Shown here piece by piece: positions 44,737 through 57,703 of a stretch of DNA of 64,000 nucleotides. The position numbers and the translations under genes were made by a program. The stretch comes from Gymnopilus junonius (lineage: Eukaryota; Basidiomycota; Agaricomycetes; Agaricales; Galerinaceae). The notes below the pieces were generated by a model. It worked only from the letters and a program-made list of their open reading frames with translations, did no database searches and had not been told where the DNA came from. The DNA is taken from positions 1,488,001-1,552,000 of the forward strand of contig JADNYJ010000001.1 of the NCBI GenBank assembly GCA_015501075.1. The letters run 5' to 3'. Each line of letters starts with the position of its first letter. The first letter of the stretch is position 1.

Positions 44737-47134
44737 TCAGTTAACGTTGACAATATCCACAGAAGATTGCGAAGCCGAATCCGCCTTCTTCCTAATGCTA
44801 TCCGCCCAAGCACCGGCGTCCCTCCTGCCCTTCTCCACATCGACAAAGAACCAAATGACCAACGAGGCGCTGAAGCAAAGAGCAAAGAGGAAAGGGAAGC
44901 CCATCCAGTTGCTGCCTGATTTATCAATAATGGCCTGAATGACGTTGGGGCCTATCATGGAGGATGCGCGATTTGAAAGCCCGAAGAGACCAAAGAACTA
45001 ATCACAGAAGAAGTGTGAGCTTCGGTCGCGAACTAGAAGATAAAGCTAGAGGCTTGCCATGTTGTCGAATCCTGGAGGGGTCAGTTCCGCCATCATGGTT
45101 TGCGAGAAGGCATAGTATGGTGCTTGGAAAAGACCAAAAATAACGTTATAGAACCTGAATACCGTTAGCCCCCTTTGTGAATAGAATTTTTTATGACTTC
45201 TTACCAGAACTCCCAAACGTTATGGAAGCTAAGGCAAAACTTCAGTGACAACAACGAGTAGTTAATCCTCACAAACATACCCAACCTTGTTTGTCCAAAT
45301 GCCTAGCATGCCCCAGAATGGAATGAAAATGGTGAAGACATTCGTCACAATGAACTGGTTAACAACGGTTGAGTATTTCAACGGGTCTCTTTCTATGGAA
45401 GACATACCATCTTCTTAGTACTAATCTTGAAGTACCGCTGGAAGTACCAGAAACCGAATGTGCTGAATGTGGAGGTGAGAGCTTGCGCCAGGCCGAGGTA
45501 TGTGTTCTGTAGGAAGCTGAATGAGAATTTGTCGTTTTGGCAAATTGATACCAAAGTGCCAGTGGTGTTGAGGCCCTGCATATAAGACGGCACGATGAGA
45601 AGGCCAAAAACACAGAAAGAAGAAAGTTTGCTTACATCCGCGAGAAGGAAAAAAGCGAAGAGGTAGATGAACGTGTAGGGCAACTTCTTATACTGCTTGC
45701 TAGCTGCCCAGATCTGGTTCGCATAGTACGGGTAAGGGTACCATATTATGTATTCAGGAGAAGGGCAACGCGAACCTGCTTCCATCCGATCGTTAAATAG
45801 GATTCGCCCTTTGGAAGACGAGGACCAGGCCGTGGTTGCTGGAAAATAACTGAAAGATAAACGGAACATGTCAAGACATTCCCAGCGAAAACAGCGTTCA
45901 AAATCCATACACCACCAGATGCCTAAGAGAACCCAGTAACTGTTCACCCTGGGACACAGTGAAATTCACAGATGAACTTCTGGACATGCAGAGGACATGA
46001 ACGAAACTTACAAAACAAGGGTGTAATTGTTGGCCTTCGGGTTCTTTGCCAGTGGGATCAAAATCGTCAAGTTCAAGCATAGAGTAACGATATAGCCTAT
46101 GTTACTGTGTGCCTGTGGACCGAAGGGTTTACCACGCTGATAGCATGAGAAAAACGGAAAAGACTGACGGTACTAATATTGCTAATCCTATTCTTTTCCA
46201 TGCTCTCTTCGACTTCATATTCCTCTCTTGAAATCGCTCCAGCTTCAAATTTAGCACGAAGAGTACGGGAATGAAGTGTGTTGCGAGCCAGTCGAGGGAA
46301 TAGAGCGGCATAGAAGACCAAAGTGGCACCATATGAGATGAAGCCTATCATGTATAAAGCCATGGCAAGCCCCCAGCGAGACGGTACTGTGCAGAATTCA
46401 ATTCAGATAAGCCAACAGTTGTTGCGAAATAGCATACCAGTCAAGCTCATCTCTGCAAACTGGGATGCCCAACAGATGCAAGTGATCACGCAAAGCAGCC
46501 AACGACCAAAAGTACCATAGTCTGCTGCCGAGCCTATGGTAGTGAATATCGCGGTCATGATCTTTGCAAGAAAATTAATATGGAAGATTGAACTGGGATG
46601 CTAGATTGTATTCACCGCAAAACTGATACCATTGGAAATAAGGACAATACTTGAAACTGACTTGGTGCCTCCAGCCCATGGAAGGACGCATTGTCCGGAG
46701 GAGTCGGTGGCATTGCAAGATGAGCCTGGCCCTTTAACCGGATCGTACCCCGCACCGAATGCCAGTGACTGGAAGAGGGTCATCGAGAAACCCAACGGAC
46801 CAACACCCTAATAAAGCTCGTCAACGACAAAAATATGAGAAACTTGCAGGTTTCTGACGTTATCCCCATTGTAGTACACTGCAATTTAGGCAAAAACGAG
46901 GTTGAGAGCAGTATTCATGGGATGGAACCACACCAACTCACAATAATAGGCCCAAAGCTCCTTGCGCGTAACGATGGGCTCGTCGTTGTTGATAGATGAG
47001 ACAAATACCGGACCACTGCTGTTATCTTCTACAGAACCCGTCACAAGGTCACCAACAGCATGCTTGCTTGATTTCTCGTCCATCTGAACCAAATCGTTAT
47101 CCGTAGCGTCTCTTGGAAGGACGGGTAGAGACAT
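44737..47134 (-). CDS. ATG22: Atg22-like vacuolar effluxer (MFS fold)
   Basis: Fourteen exons join in frame to 553 residues: 47134-46942, 46878-46859, 46807-46616, 46561-46438, 46386-46169, 46112-46012, 45948-45911, 45849-45776, 45713-45636, 45575-45408, 45354-45281, 45228-45205, 45154-45058, 44997-44737. Atg22 exports amino acids from the vacuole after autophagic breakdown. Recognisable family phrases are TRKELWAYYLYYNGDNGVG, GTKSVSSIVLISNGISFA, GSAADYGTFGRWLL, SNIGYIVTLCLNL, QYKKLPYTFIYLFAFFLLA followed by DGLNTTGTLVSICQN, FIPFWGMLGIW, QAPYYAFSQTMMAELTPPG and FFGLFGLSNRASSMIGP. About 12 hydrophobic helices are expected. The intron after exon 13 starts GCAAGC, a GC donor. Exons 2 and 12 are micro-exons (20 and 24 bp). 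Paralogs of this family are common in mushrooms, so orthology to yeast Atg22 is likely but not certain. Confidence 0.85.
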
Positions 47135-47949
47135 CCTGCTGGGAGAGACGTGCAGAGGTAGGAACGCGCCTTTGGGGAGCAGGGGTCCAGAGGCTTCTTG
47201 AACGGATTTCGCCTATCAAGCGAACGGAATTTGTCTTCAAATTTGGATAACCGCTACATAGACCCGTATCATTTGAGAAACATCTTGTGACCAGAAGTGC
47301 TCCTCCGCGGGGCATTGCCGTATGCCTTCCGTCCCGATAAAGGACTTCTTCATGCTCCAAGGTTCAAGGAAGCTCGCGTGTTAATTTTGCATGCTGAGAA
47401 ACGGAAGTGGCTGGAAGGGGCACTATGTCCGCAGACCCAGGAGATGCGTAGATCGTTATGCCTTTGCTTTGCGCCCTATGGTTGGTATTCTGGGAGGCAT
47501 AAGTCTACACGAGAGCACAGAAAGAAAAAAAATATTCGCGAGAAAGGAAATATGTAGTCGCTTTTTGCCATGCAGTTGGCATGACGGAATGAAGGTCGGA
47601 AAGAGAAAGCGGCTTTCTTCATCCCAGTTGTCCATCGACCTTCGGACCGGTTAACCGCTTACGGCGTTTTGGCCAGACTCGTTTTTTCCAACTACTTAGT
47701 AGCGCAGCTGATCTAACGCAATGCCTTCGCAGTCACTGGCTTATTCTACTTGTGTAGAACATAACCTAATACTATGGTTGATGCCAAACCTTTCCTTTGG
47801 CTTCTACCGCCCGTCAGCTTTTCTTGCGCAGGATAATTTGTCTTCTTCACCCAGATACGTATCCAACGTACCACCAAGATAAGGCTCAGCGTATGGTATC
47901 TATTAATGGTAGGAACGTGGCTGAATATTCTCTCACTACTATCATTCAG
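47135..47949. other. intergenic between divergent genes
   Basis: 5' flanks of the Atg22-like and NACHT loci. No RNA gene or repeat recognised. Confidence 0.5.
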
Positions 47950-50290
47950 ATGTCCTCTATCAGGACGACGCCCAACCTCAATGAACGCGATATCTTGACT
48001 GGCGATATCAACGGCAGCATTGTCGGTGGGCAGGGAAACACCAACCAGATAAACATATATAGTCACGGTTTTGGACCAGGTACGTGTATCTCCCTACCTA
48101 ATGCTCATAGTGTTCATTTGTGTTTCGACCAGTATTCGACAGACTTTGCCGCCATGTGGCCTCAAATGCCTCCTTCAACTCTGCCGAAGTCGCAGCCCAG
48201 CCGAAATGCCACGAAGGAACTCGCATCGCAATCCTTGACCATCTCACGTCCTGGGCTGCTGCCTCTTCATATCACTATTCCATTACCTGGCTTTACGGCC
48301 CTGCTGGATCTGGAAAATCTACCATTTTGTGTACCATTGCTCAACGGCTCTTTGATCGTAACCTTCTTCTGAGCAGTTTCTTTTTCATCCCTACAATGGC
48401 ATACCAGCTTGCTCTGTCGATCCCAGCTACTCGTCCGTTCATAATGAAAGCCATTGAAATGGATCTATTGATATTTTCTACATCTCTCTGGGAGCAGGCT
48501 AGGGCACTGGTCATTGCTCCAATTATCGCCGTTCACCAGCAATCGCCCCTTGACACTGGGCAATATCGACGAATATTTGTCATCGATGGTCTCGACGAGT
48601 GTCGTGATTCCGATACGCAGTGCGAAACCTTGCAGGTTCTGAACAGTATTTTACGACATTTTATAATCCCTTTGGCTATCCTTGTCGCAAGTCGCCCTGA
48701 GCAACACTTCCGTTTAGCATTTAATCTCGGCGATTTGAATGCAGCGTCAACTCGATTGCATTTTGACAATTCATACAAAGCTGATCAGGATATCAAAAAA
48801 TATTTCATGGACGAGTTCGGCTTCATTCGAGAAAAGCATCTGTTTAGATCACACCTTCCAACATATTGGCCTCCATCGGGAACCATTGAGACACTCGTTA
48901 GAAAATCTTCCGAACAGTTCATCTACGCTTCGACGGTCGTCCGGTTTATCAAATCTGCTCGACACAATCCAGAAAAGCGGCTTGAAATTTTAATGAGGGC
49001 GTCTGATGCAGGGAAAGCAAAGGCTTTTGAGGAATTGGACCCTTTGTATGCTACAATTTTCAACACCATCGACCTTGCCTGGGACATTACGTGTTCTCGG
49101 AGTTCTCCCGTCGTTTCCTCTGAGCCTATCAAAGACACCATGAGGGATAGAGCGATTACTCAACCTACAGGACGGGGACGTGCAGCATCTACTTTTTGAT
49201 CTCGAATCTATTTTGACAATTGGTGATGACATGGAAGCAATCCATCTTTTTCACACCTCACTGCCTGATTACCTTTTTGACCGATCAAGATCTGGCCCAT
49301 TCTGGGACTCTTGCACTCTGTGATTCTAAGGGACACCCCTCCAGGTAAACCCTTCTTCAACGTCCTTAAGATTTTTCTTGCCTGATATTTATAATTTTTT
49401 ATAGTGCCGTCTGCGTTTAGGTTGGATCAGTAGAGTGTCATCTTCTGGGAGGCACCATTAACAACCAAAGTTCGTGAAGTTGTCGAGAATTGCAATTTTG
49501 GCCAGAATCTTGTCAACGGAAAACAAGCAAGACATCTTGCTGGACTAGTCCTTAAAATTTGCACAATGGTATATCATTTAGTTGTGTTATTCATCTTATG
49601 TGCCTAAATATTTCCACAGAAATTTGCTGATATAGAACAGCTGCACTGTCAGAAGTTGATTGAATTTGCGCAATGTATCCGCCATTTTATGGAAATTTAT
49701 TTGGAAGAATCCGCTCTAGGCCGTTTCTCATTACTGCCATTTTGACAAAGGATGGCGAAGTCTTTTCTTTCCCTGACCCTTTCATCACGAATATGTTTGG
49801 CATTTCGAATATCATGTTTGAGGCAAACAAAGATTCCGAAGCTATCTTTCATGAACTGGCGCTTGATTTGCCTTCCAAGCAGTTATGAAAGCCCTTTTTG
49901 AGAATCCGAAGTCGCAGTATTTCATTGATGACAATCAATGTGCAGACGCAGCATTACACCCTCTGAAATGCATGACCGAGGGCTCTCAGTAAGTTTCTCG
50001 CTTCAGAGGTCCCGGTTTTCTTTTGGCTGAATGGTTCTCGTGATCAGGTATTTTGTCGAGGATCATTTGGGCCGGTATGTCTGATTTACCCACCATTATT
50101 CAGATGACTTATCCTCCCTCTCGTTTTCTACTTTCCAGAGGACTTTCCGTGGTTATTGCGAACGCCTTTCGAATCCTCATATCTAGATCGGCTATACAAG
50201 AAAACCTTATTCAATACTTAAATAACAATGTGCTGAGCGAACGATACTTAGGATACAGACTCATTAGTAATGCTATCAAGGAGTACACCT
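47950..50290 (+). pseudogene. NACHT NTPase copy 1, decayed
   Basis: STAND NTPases with NACHT domains act in fungi in self/non-self recognition and regulated cell death. Exon 1 (47950-48079) encodes GSIVGGQGNTNQINIYSHG; exon 2 begins at 48133. The NACHT core shows Walker A GPAGSGKSTIL, Walker B RRIFVIDGLDEC and the sensor ILVASRPEQHFR. Compared with copy 2 it has a 39 bp deletion between short TTC repeats just after FFF (13 residues lost), a frameshift near 49070, a TGA at about 49140 where copy 2 has Asp (KTP-stop-GIERLL against SPDGLEEI), and a shortened exon ending CTL-stop at about 49322. Decayed versions of the C-terminal exons follow to about 50290 (FENPKSQYFIDDNQ). Confidence 0.8.
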
Positions 50291-50299
50291 CAGTACGTA

Positions 50300-50559
50300 T
50301 CTCCTTTATTTTTGCTTGGAACGGTTTCTTATTATTTACAGAGGTGGAAAACCCAAAAAATACTGGTACTGGCATGATGGCGCCAGCTTGGCCTGCACGA
50401 AAACTGGCAGGATTTGGAATAATTGGTCTGCAGACTCTGAAGGTAGGAAAGAAAGGGGCGAAACTAGAGTCAGAGCTATCAAATTGACCCTGTATGACGT
50501 TCAGTTATAACCCTGCAGGCCCTTACATTAGTGTCGGATCGAGAGCTTGCTGCGAAAGC
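50300..50559. other. remnants of the NACHT 3' exon
   Basis: Sequence equivalent to the last exon of copy 2, now frame-broken (phrases such as NAIKEYTS, then RWKTQKYWYWHDGAS). No independent gene seen. Confidence 0.4.
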
Positions 50560-50965
50560 TATTCTATGCTCATGACTGCATCTTTTTTTGGAAGGCGCAG
50601 TCTCAGATACCTTTGCAAATTTGCCTTAAAGACGTTGCTTGAAAGTGCTTGGAAGGCAACTGCTAGCAGCTGCAGCTGCCAAACTTCTGGCTTTGTGATT
50701 GATTACAATCAAATCTTCCTAGGACTCATATTCCTTCCACATGCCCGCTCGAGCCTGATTGATGAACAACTGGTTTGCTGCCTTCACTCGATTCCAGGAG
50801 ATCTCCTGAAACCCATACTCCTTCCAAGAGTCAACATCCTCTATGGGATCGCCAGGTTGGAATTCCATCTTTTCGAGACGTGCCTGGACTTTCTGGTCGA
50901 GCCTATAGTGATCACAAAAGACCTTTAAAGGAACAAGCGGAAGGGATGCATCATCTTGAGTAAAT
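50560..50965 (-). pseudogene. coding relic, unrecognised family
   Basis: The minus strand from about 50965 reads DASLPLVPLKVFCDHYRLD, then QARLEKMEFQPGDPIEDVD and WKEYGFQEISWNRVKAANQL. It is clearly protein-like (helical, charged, no stop for about 75 codons), then meets TAG after GMWKEYES. The phrases 'FC..Y.L....+.+LE...F.PGD' and 'W...GF...SW.RV..A' remind me of a C-terminal module in mushroom proteins of unknown role. Another piece on the same strand near 51110 reads NNNHHGIFGGRQNTNKVINQ. It seems to be the remains of a gene lying between the two NACHT copies. Confidence 0.4.
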
Positions 50966-52461
50966 CAGGGCCCGCAAGGCCTTCAGCTCTAGCAGGATTC
51001 AAAAAATACATTGAAGAAGGCGTACTTACATGCTTGAAAAGCTTCCTGGTTTATGACCTTGTTGGTGTTCTGTCGTCCGCCAAAAATGCCGTGGTGGTTA
51101 TTATTGTACGTATCACCTGGATGACATTAGTGTCGACTGGTGGTACTAGCAGCATCTTACCCTGACCCCCAGTGGATTCGGACTGCCTATTTTCACTGTT
51201 CGCATGTTCTGCAAAGCCATGAATATTTTAGAGTGAGTCACATTGGAGAGCTGCTCTTATCGCGCGATAGAGTATCTCTACTTCATCTATCCGCACCTTT
51301 TGTACCACCTGCGCCACCTTAGAGCAGTCATTAGTATGGCTATATCGAACCAAAAAATGCGTAGTTTCGTACCAGTTTGATGATTGTATGGTTGCTGAGG
51401 CATTCTCACTTAGTAGCAATTAAATCGATGAGGAGGATGTACTAAGGCCGATGTGCGACAACTTGTTAGTATTTATATTTGAGTCGTTCCTCCTGCTGGG
51501 AAGGAACCTTAAAACTATCCGCAAAAAGATAAACTGATTTCTTATCGTTCGCCCTCTATTGGAAGCAGGGGTACTTGTATGAGAAAAGGGAAGTCATCTT
51601 CTCACAGAACCAGAACATCTCAATGGAAGAGACATTCACTGCTGTAAGCTTTTGAATACAATGACAGGAGGTTGTCAAGCAGCTGTCAAACACCTTTCAG
51701 GTCAGCTGTCTAGTTTGAATGCTTGTCCTGGTTAGACTGGATTGTATGCCCATCGATACCATGACAGGACACCAAACGTAAAATGTTCTTTTGCGTGAAT
51801 CTTGTGATTTAGCATGCCGTTACTTAAAGACATAACCTCTGCACTTCCTGTTTTCGACGGACTAATGAGCGCCTATCGCCTTCTTTTGGGCGCTTATCGA
51901 TGCTATCGCAGGATCATGGTGGTTCCTGCCTATTCCTGCTCATACTCACATTGTCTGTCTCATCGCACCACATGGTAACTGCATTGAAATGAAGAATGTC
52001 ATCCGCCAAACGGTCGGTTTTTAATTAAATATTTGAGCAGTGGTAACTTGTAAGTACTAAGTATGAACTTGGATGATGAGGACAAGATTTGGTTCTAGAT
52101 TCCGGAATGGCCATTCCTTAATCCACGTGACTCTGGCCAAATTACGCAAAATTTCGACACTTGCACTTCAACAACTGCTGCCTGGCGCCAAGCTACTGTC
52201 ATCTCAGGGCATTCCTCCGCTACATCCATACCTTACTTTTGTACCGGCAATTAAATGCATGTATGGAAGAAGTGCGATCTGGTAAATCCACCTAGGTTAT
52301 TCCAATTGAACCCTTTGATCTATGATTGGATGCCATTTGTCGGCGCGGTCAGTGGTGTGTGCAGGCAGCAAGCAAAGCCTCATGTTGATATATAGGTACG
52401 ATAAGTATCAGTTAGTGCAGAAGTTGAGCGCTGGTGTCAGCAACTCTCTTTCTCTAATCAG
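50966..52461. other. spacer between NACHT copies
   Basis: No intact gene. 52300-52461 is the promoter-proximal part of NACHT copy 2. Confidence 0.4.
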
Positions 52462-55151
52462 ATGTCCATCGACATGATGCCGGGTGTAGAACAACGCGAT
52501 ACCTTCAATGGAGGATTTAACTACAGCATTGTAGGCGGGCAAGGAAACAAGAACAACTTCAACATATACAACCACGAACTTGGAGCAGGTTTGTATGTCT
52601 CTAAACGAAATTTGAGAAATGTATATGTAGTAACTTTCATTAGCATTCAATAGACTTTGTCAACATGTCGCTGCAAATGCTTTTTTCAACTCTCAGGAAG
52701 TCTCTGCCCAGCCAAAATGTCATGAAGGAACTCGCATCGCGATCTTGGAAGATCTCGTATCTTGGGCTGGTACTTTACCTCACGAGTATCGTATGAAGTG
52801 GCTTCACGGCCCTGCTGGGTCTGGAAAATCAACTATCCTACGCACGATCGCCAGAATGCTTTTCGAGCAAATGCTCCTTATGGCTGGCTTCTTTTTCTTC
52901 CGATCCAGTGCTGGTCGAAATAGTGCTGAGAAGTTCATACCTTCTATCGCCTATCAGCTCACTCTCTCAATTCCAGCCACCCGCCCTTTCATCATCAAAG
53001 CCATAGAAAATGACCCACTCATTTTTTCAGCTTCCCTTGAAGACCAAGCGTGAGCACTGATCATCTTGCCAATCATTGCAGCCAGAGCTAATTCATCTTC
53101 AGATGGTAGGAACCCTCGAATAATCATCGTGGATGGTCTCGATGAATGCGATGATTATATTAAGCAAGTCGAAATTCTCCAAGTCCTCTCTCGAGCTTTG
53201 CAGAACCCGTTGATCCCTTTTGCTATTTTAATAGCAAGTCGCCCCGAACCCCACATTCGCTCAGCGTTTGACCTTGGACAGTTGAACAAAATTTCAACTC
53301 GTTTATCCCTTGATAGTGACTATCAGGCAGACGACGACATCAGGAAATATCTCGAAGGAAACTTTAGCGCTATCAGAGAATCTTACATGTCAAAATCAAT
53401 GTCATCTCTCCCTCCACTATGGCCCTCTGATGACGTTATCAACACACTCGTTGCCAACGCATCCGGACAATTTGTCTATGCTTCGACAGTCATCAAGTTC
53501 GTTAGTCCGCCTCGATACAATCCGGCCATGCGCCTTGAAACTCTCATGAAAAGGTCTAACATGGAGGAAACGAAACCCTTTGAAGAACTAGATCTTCTAT
53601 ATGCTGCCATTTTCAAAACCGTTGATCCAAAAAATTTACATCAAACACTCCTTGTTCTTGGAGCCCTCCTGCTAAGTCCTAGCCATGTGTTTTTGCGTTC
53701 ACCAGATGGCTTGGAAGAAATCCTTGAGCTCCGACGAGGCGATGTCCGGACTCTCTTTTTCGACCTTGAATCACTTCTCACTATTATATCAGACAGCGAA
53801 ATAATTCACTTTTTTCACACCTCACTCTCCGATTACGTCCTTGACAGCTCGAGATCCGGCGCCTTTTGGATTGATGCAGCATCTGTCTATACCCATTTGG
53901 CAAAGAAATGTCTTCCACAGGATGAGCAATCATGGAGTAGCCGTACATGTATACCTTTCATCAACTTTCATCCCACAGCTTTGTCTAACAATATTTTCCT
54001 TCTTATTAGGGCTGCGTAAAGCTTGGGATGAAGATATATTTTTCCTTTTCTCACATGCGCGCCCAACATCCGACTTGCGAGAAACTATCGAAAAATGCAA
54101 TTTTGCGCATAATCATGACACCGATTTTGTTGCGTTATATCGTGCCACCCTTCTTCTGGGGATTCGAAAATCAGTAAGAATTAAGTTATATGGTTATAGT
54201 TTGATCATAAATATATGCACTCTCATAGGGGTTTCCAGATGCTGAACAATTATATCGTCTAAAGCTGGTTCAATATGCAAAACACATCGAACCAGGCCTT
54301 CAAATATATTCCAAAGATGCTGTTGCGAGACGTTTTCTTATCGCGTCCATGTACATGTCACCTCGTTCAGGGTCTGGAGCTGTGCGAGAATCTCAGTTGC
54401 ATCGTACATTTGGACTTTCGAACTCTATAATCAGTGCAGACAAGTCATCATATGGGTTTAATCTTACAAACGGCTGCCCATCGTCATTCCAGGTTGTCAT
54501 GAAAGACCTCTTTGATGATCCACAAGGGAATTTTTTTATCGACGAGAATCAGTATGCCGATACTGCATTGCACTTCATGAAAGCTTTCACTCCGGGTTCA
54601 CAGTTGGTGTTCCCATCGACGCTATACATAGCTGAGGAAGTTAACCATTATTTTGCCACAGGTTTTATTTCCCAGACCATTATGTTCCGTACGTTCTGTT
54701 ATGCATAAAAAATATATTTCTGTGCCTAATTACACCATCCAAATTATAGTGCACCAATGTCGTATAATGTCATGGCCCAATCCTACATCCGGCAAAACTT
54801 CGATACAGCCTTTTCAGCTATTATATTGAAATCTGCTATCCGGCAAGATCTTATTGAATACATTCAGGAACACTCGCTGGCATCAGATACCGTTAAAGGA
54901 TATATTTCTGTATGTGACCTCTAGCTGACTTTTTTGCATATCTTTAATCCCTTTTTTTGACCCAGAGAGCAAATGATATGGAGTGGTCCGAGCGAGTACT
55001 GTTCTCACTAGACAAAGCTATTAGGAATTGGGTTAAAGTACCGGCAGACACGCGTCGCGCACATGGTATCTGGACAGAAGAAGATTTTGTTACAAGGGGA
55101 GCCAACGACGTTGCTGAGGATGACGATCTGTCAACAGAAGAAGACGAATAG
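52462..55151 (+). pseudogene. NACHT NTPase copy 2, single nonsense codon
   Basis: Seven exons (52462-52588, 52644-53948, 54010-54173, 54229-54602, 54662-54688, 54750-54909, 54966-55151) join in frame to about 780 codons with one interruption: TGA at 53051-53053, codon 179, in DQA-stop-ALI. Copy 1 has Arg there, so CGA to TGA (CpG deamination) is the simplest cause. Parts in order are: a short N-terminal exon (YSIVGGQGNKNNFNIYNHE); NACHT with GPAGSGKSTIL (Walker A), RSSAGRNSAEKFIPSIAYQL, RIIIVDGLDECDD (Walker B), ILIASRPEPHIRSAFDL; a winged-helix-like region (LLTIISDSEIIHFFHTSLSDY); and a C-terminal region without WD40, TPR or ankyrin repeats. Such proteins are thought to trigger immune-type or incompatibility responses. 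A truncated product ending before Walker B, or read-through, is possible. Confidence 0.8.
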
Positions 55152-55602
55152 GGAAGACAGATTTGGCCGCTTCGTTGCTCTTACTAGTAGCTGGTTCTTG
55201 TTCGTAAGTTTGAAATCGCCCCGATTCTCCTTTTCCGACTCCCTTCAATTTGTTTCTATGTAAAAAATTGCATTACCTGAAGTTTAATCCTGAACCAGCC
55301 TGTAAGTGAAATTGTGTCGGAAAATAACTGGAGGGCGTGCGGGTTACGTAATCCCACATTCATCAGTCTGCGGCACCGTACTGGATTAGATTGTGTTCTT
55401 TTCCAGGGAACTTTTACTATGACTTTCTCAAGGTTTTCAATCATAGAGGCTTCTTATCATCCGTTAATACGAGACTTACCTGTGGTTAAATCGGCGGAAG
55501 AAGTGAGACACTTGCATCGGGTGTGATTACAGCTCAGGTGTGTCGCTGCTTTTGCATTGATTCTGCACCATGTAAGTAGTTTCTAACTACATGTATTTGT
55601 AG
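55152..55602. other. intergenic
   Basis: 3' flank of the NACHT gene and promoter of the amidase gene. Nothing recognised. Confidence 0.5.
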
Positions 55603-57703
55603 ATGACCGGTTTGAAAGCTTGCGCAAGACTACTCCTCTACGTTTTCATCTCGTTCCCATACACGATAGCTCGTCTCAATGTGCTATCTCAGCACCCAGA
55701 AGGTGCCATATTCAGCTTCAGCCACGATTCGTGGATCCAGTACCTAGCGGGATCCCAAAGCTTGTCCACGATAAAGCATATCATGCCCCCAATACCTAGA
55801 GAAGCGTTTGCCAACCAGCTATCACCTGCGACGAGTATTTGGATAAGGGAGCCCACCAATTCATTGGAAGGACTGTTGGATCTATACCGGAAAGTCGACG
55901 ATGTTTGGAATGATAATTTCCTCGAGACGCTATTTATTTTTAATGATGGCAAGGGGCCTCTCAACTTGGATACACGGACATATGACTGGCTTAAATCGCT
56001 GGGAGTTGCCCGAGTAGTTCTATCGGAGTCCATTGCGCCACCTGCTCGTGAATCCATTCCAATACATCGCATGGCAGAGCCAACAATATTACCACCAGGT
56101 CCTTTCGTCATTTCGCAGATTGACGCTCCCGACGAATTGCACCTTCACAACGTCTACAAGCTTTATATCGACGAATACGACAGCTTCCTCTTTGGTGCAA
56201 TCCCTGATTTGGTCTATGGCGGGTGGATCCTCACCAACATCACCAGCTCCTTTCCTTCAGCAGAAGATGGTCCAGAAAGCCAGATCATACCCGTTCCGTC
56301 TCGTCTGAGCATGATTCTCATGCATGATGCACCGCCGCTTGCGAGCAGTCGCTTTGCCTTGAAAGATATCTTCGACGCGCAGGGATTGCCAACAGCTGCA
56401 GGCTCCTTCGCCTATGCATTGACGCACCCAATTCCCAACACCACTGCACCCTCAATCGAAAAATTGATAGCATTAGGAGCGACGATGGTGGGCAAGACGC
56501 GTACATCCCAATTCGCACACGGCGCGAACCCATGGGAGTTTATCGACTTTCCTTACTCGTGGAACCCAAGAGGAGATGGGTACCTCACGGCGTCTGCGTC
56601 GAGCTCGGGCAGTGCGTGTGCTATTGCTGGGTATGATTGGTTGGATTTTACGGTGGGGAGTGATACGAGGGGCAGTGTGAGGAAGCCGGCAGCGTTGGTT
56701 GGGGTATACGGGATTCGTCCGTCGCATGGGAGTTTGGATCTGACTGGGGTTGTTCCGCTGTCTGAAGAGATGGATACAGCTGGGTTTTTTGCCCGTCATC
56801 CTAATGTGTTTCATGATATTGCGTCGCGATGGTCCGCTTTTTTTCTTCTTTATTAGATTAAAATGATTGTTAACTATAGGATCCAGGTATGCAGGCTCTG
56901 ATGTTTGGAATAGACAGCCAACAACGCGATTTCCTTCCAAGCTTTTCTATCCGATTGACCACTTTCCAGTCAAAAATGATGTTGCTCAGAATCTCATCAC
57001 TTCCTTTGTTTCTATCTTACAACATCACCTCGGCATCGAACCAATTCCCGTCAATTTCACTGAAATCCTGGTTCCTCTTCTTCCTAATGGAAGCTTTTCG
57101 GAATTCCAGCTGTCTTCAAATAAACTGGCGGAATATCGCTCCTGGATCAGTGTTGGAAAGCCCATCACGCAACGATTCATTTCTCAATTTGGAGGTCATC
57201 CAACATTTGACCCTATTCCTAAAAAGATGTTTGCGCGCGCAAGAGACATTAGGGATGAAGATTCCGCAGATGCCGTCTCCCTGAAACGCGCCTTCCGTGA
57301 TTCTGTTTCTGAACACATCTTCAAGCATGATCCAGACTGGTGCTCTGATTCCCTTTTCATATACGATGCGGCTACAGGGGGCGTGCCATCCTATCGCCTT
57401 GAAGAGCTCAATCACATTTCTGGAGCCATGCCATTCCTCCTCTCGTTGCCTACCGCGGACAAAGTATCCAAAGTGTCCGATTTCTTCAACTTTTTGGCTT
57501 CCATGGGCGAGTTACCTGAAGTGACTATCCCGATTGGCCAGGTTGAATATTTTAGCCATTTGAGCAGGACGTGGGAGCCCATTCCGGTTTCGATTCAGCT
57601 TGTGTCAAGGAAAGGATGTGATCAGATGTTGTTGGACCTCGTGAAAACATTGGGGGATGTGGGAGTAGTGAGGCCTGTGAAGGTTGGAAGATCGATGTTT
57701 TAA
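55603..57703 (+). CDS. secreted amidase-signature protein
   Basis: Two exons (55603-56831, 56887-57703) join in frame to 681 residues, using the acceptor GATCCAG at 56886. A hydrophobic N-terminus (LLLYVFISFPYTIARL) looks like a signal peptide or anchor. About 220 residues of unrecognised sequence precede the amidase-signature domain, which has FALKDIFDAQGLPTAAGS, the catalytic Lys in GATMVGKTRTSQFAHG (about 297), the cis-Ser region SASSSGSACAIAGYDW and the nucleophile region VGSDTRGSVRKPA (about 352). The Lys-Ser-Ser triad is therefore present. Amidases of this family hydrolyse amide bonds of diverse small molecules. The long N-terminal extension is typical of a fungal secreted subgroup. Substrate unknown. 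Confidence 0.85.
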
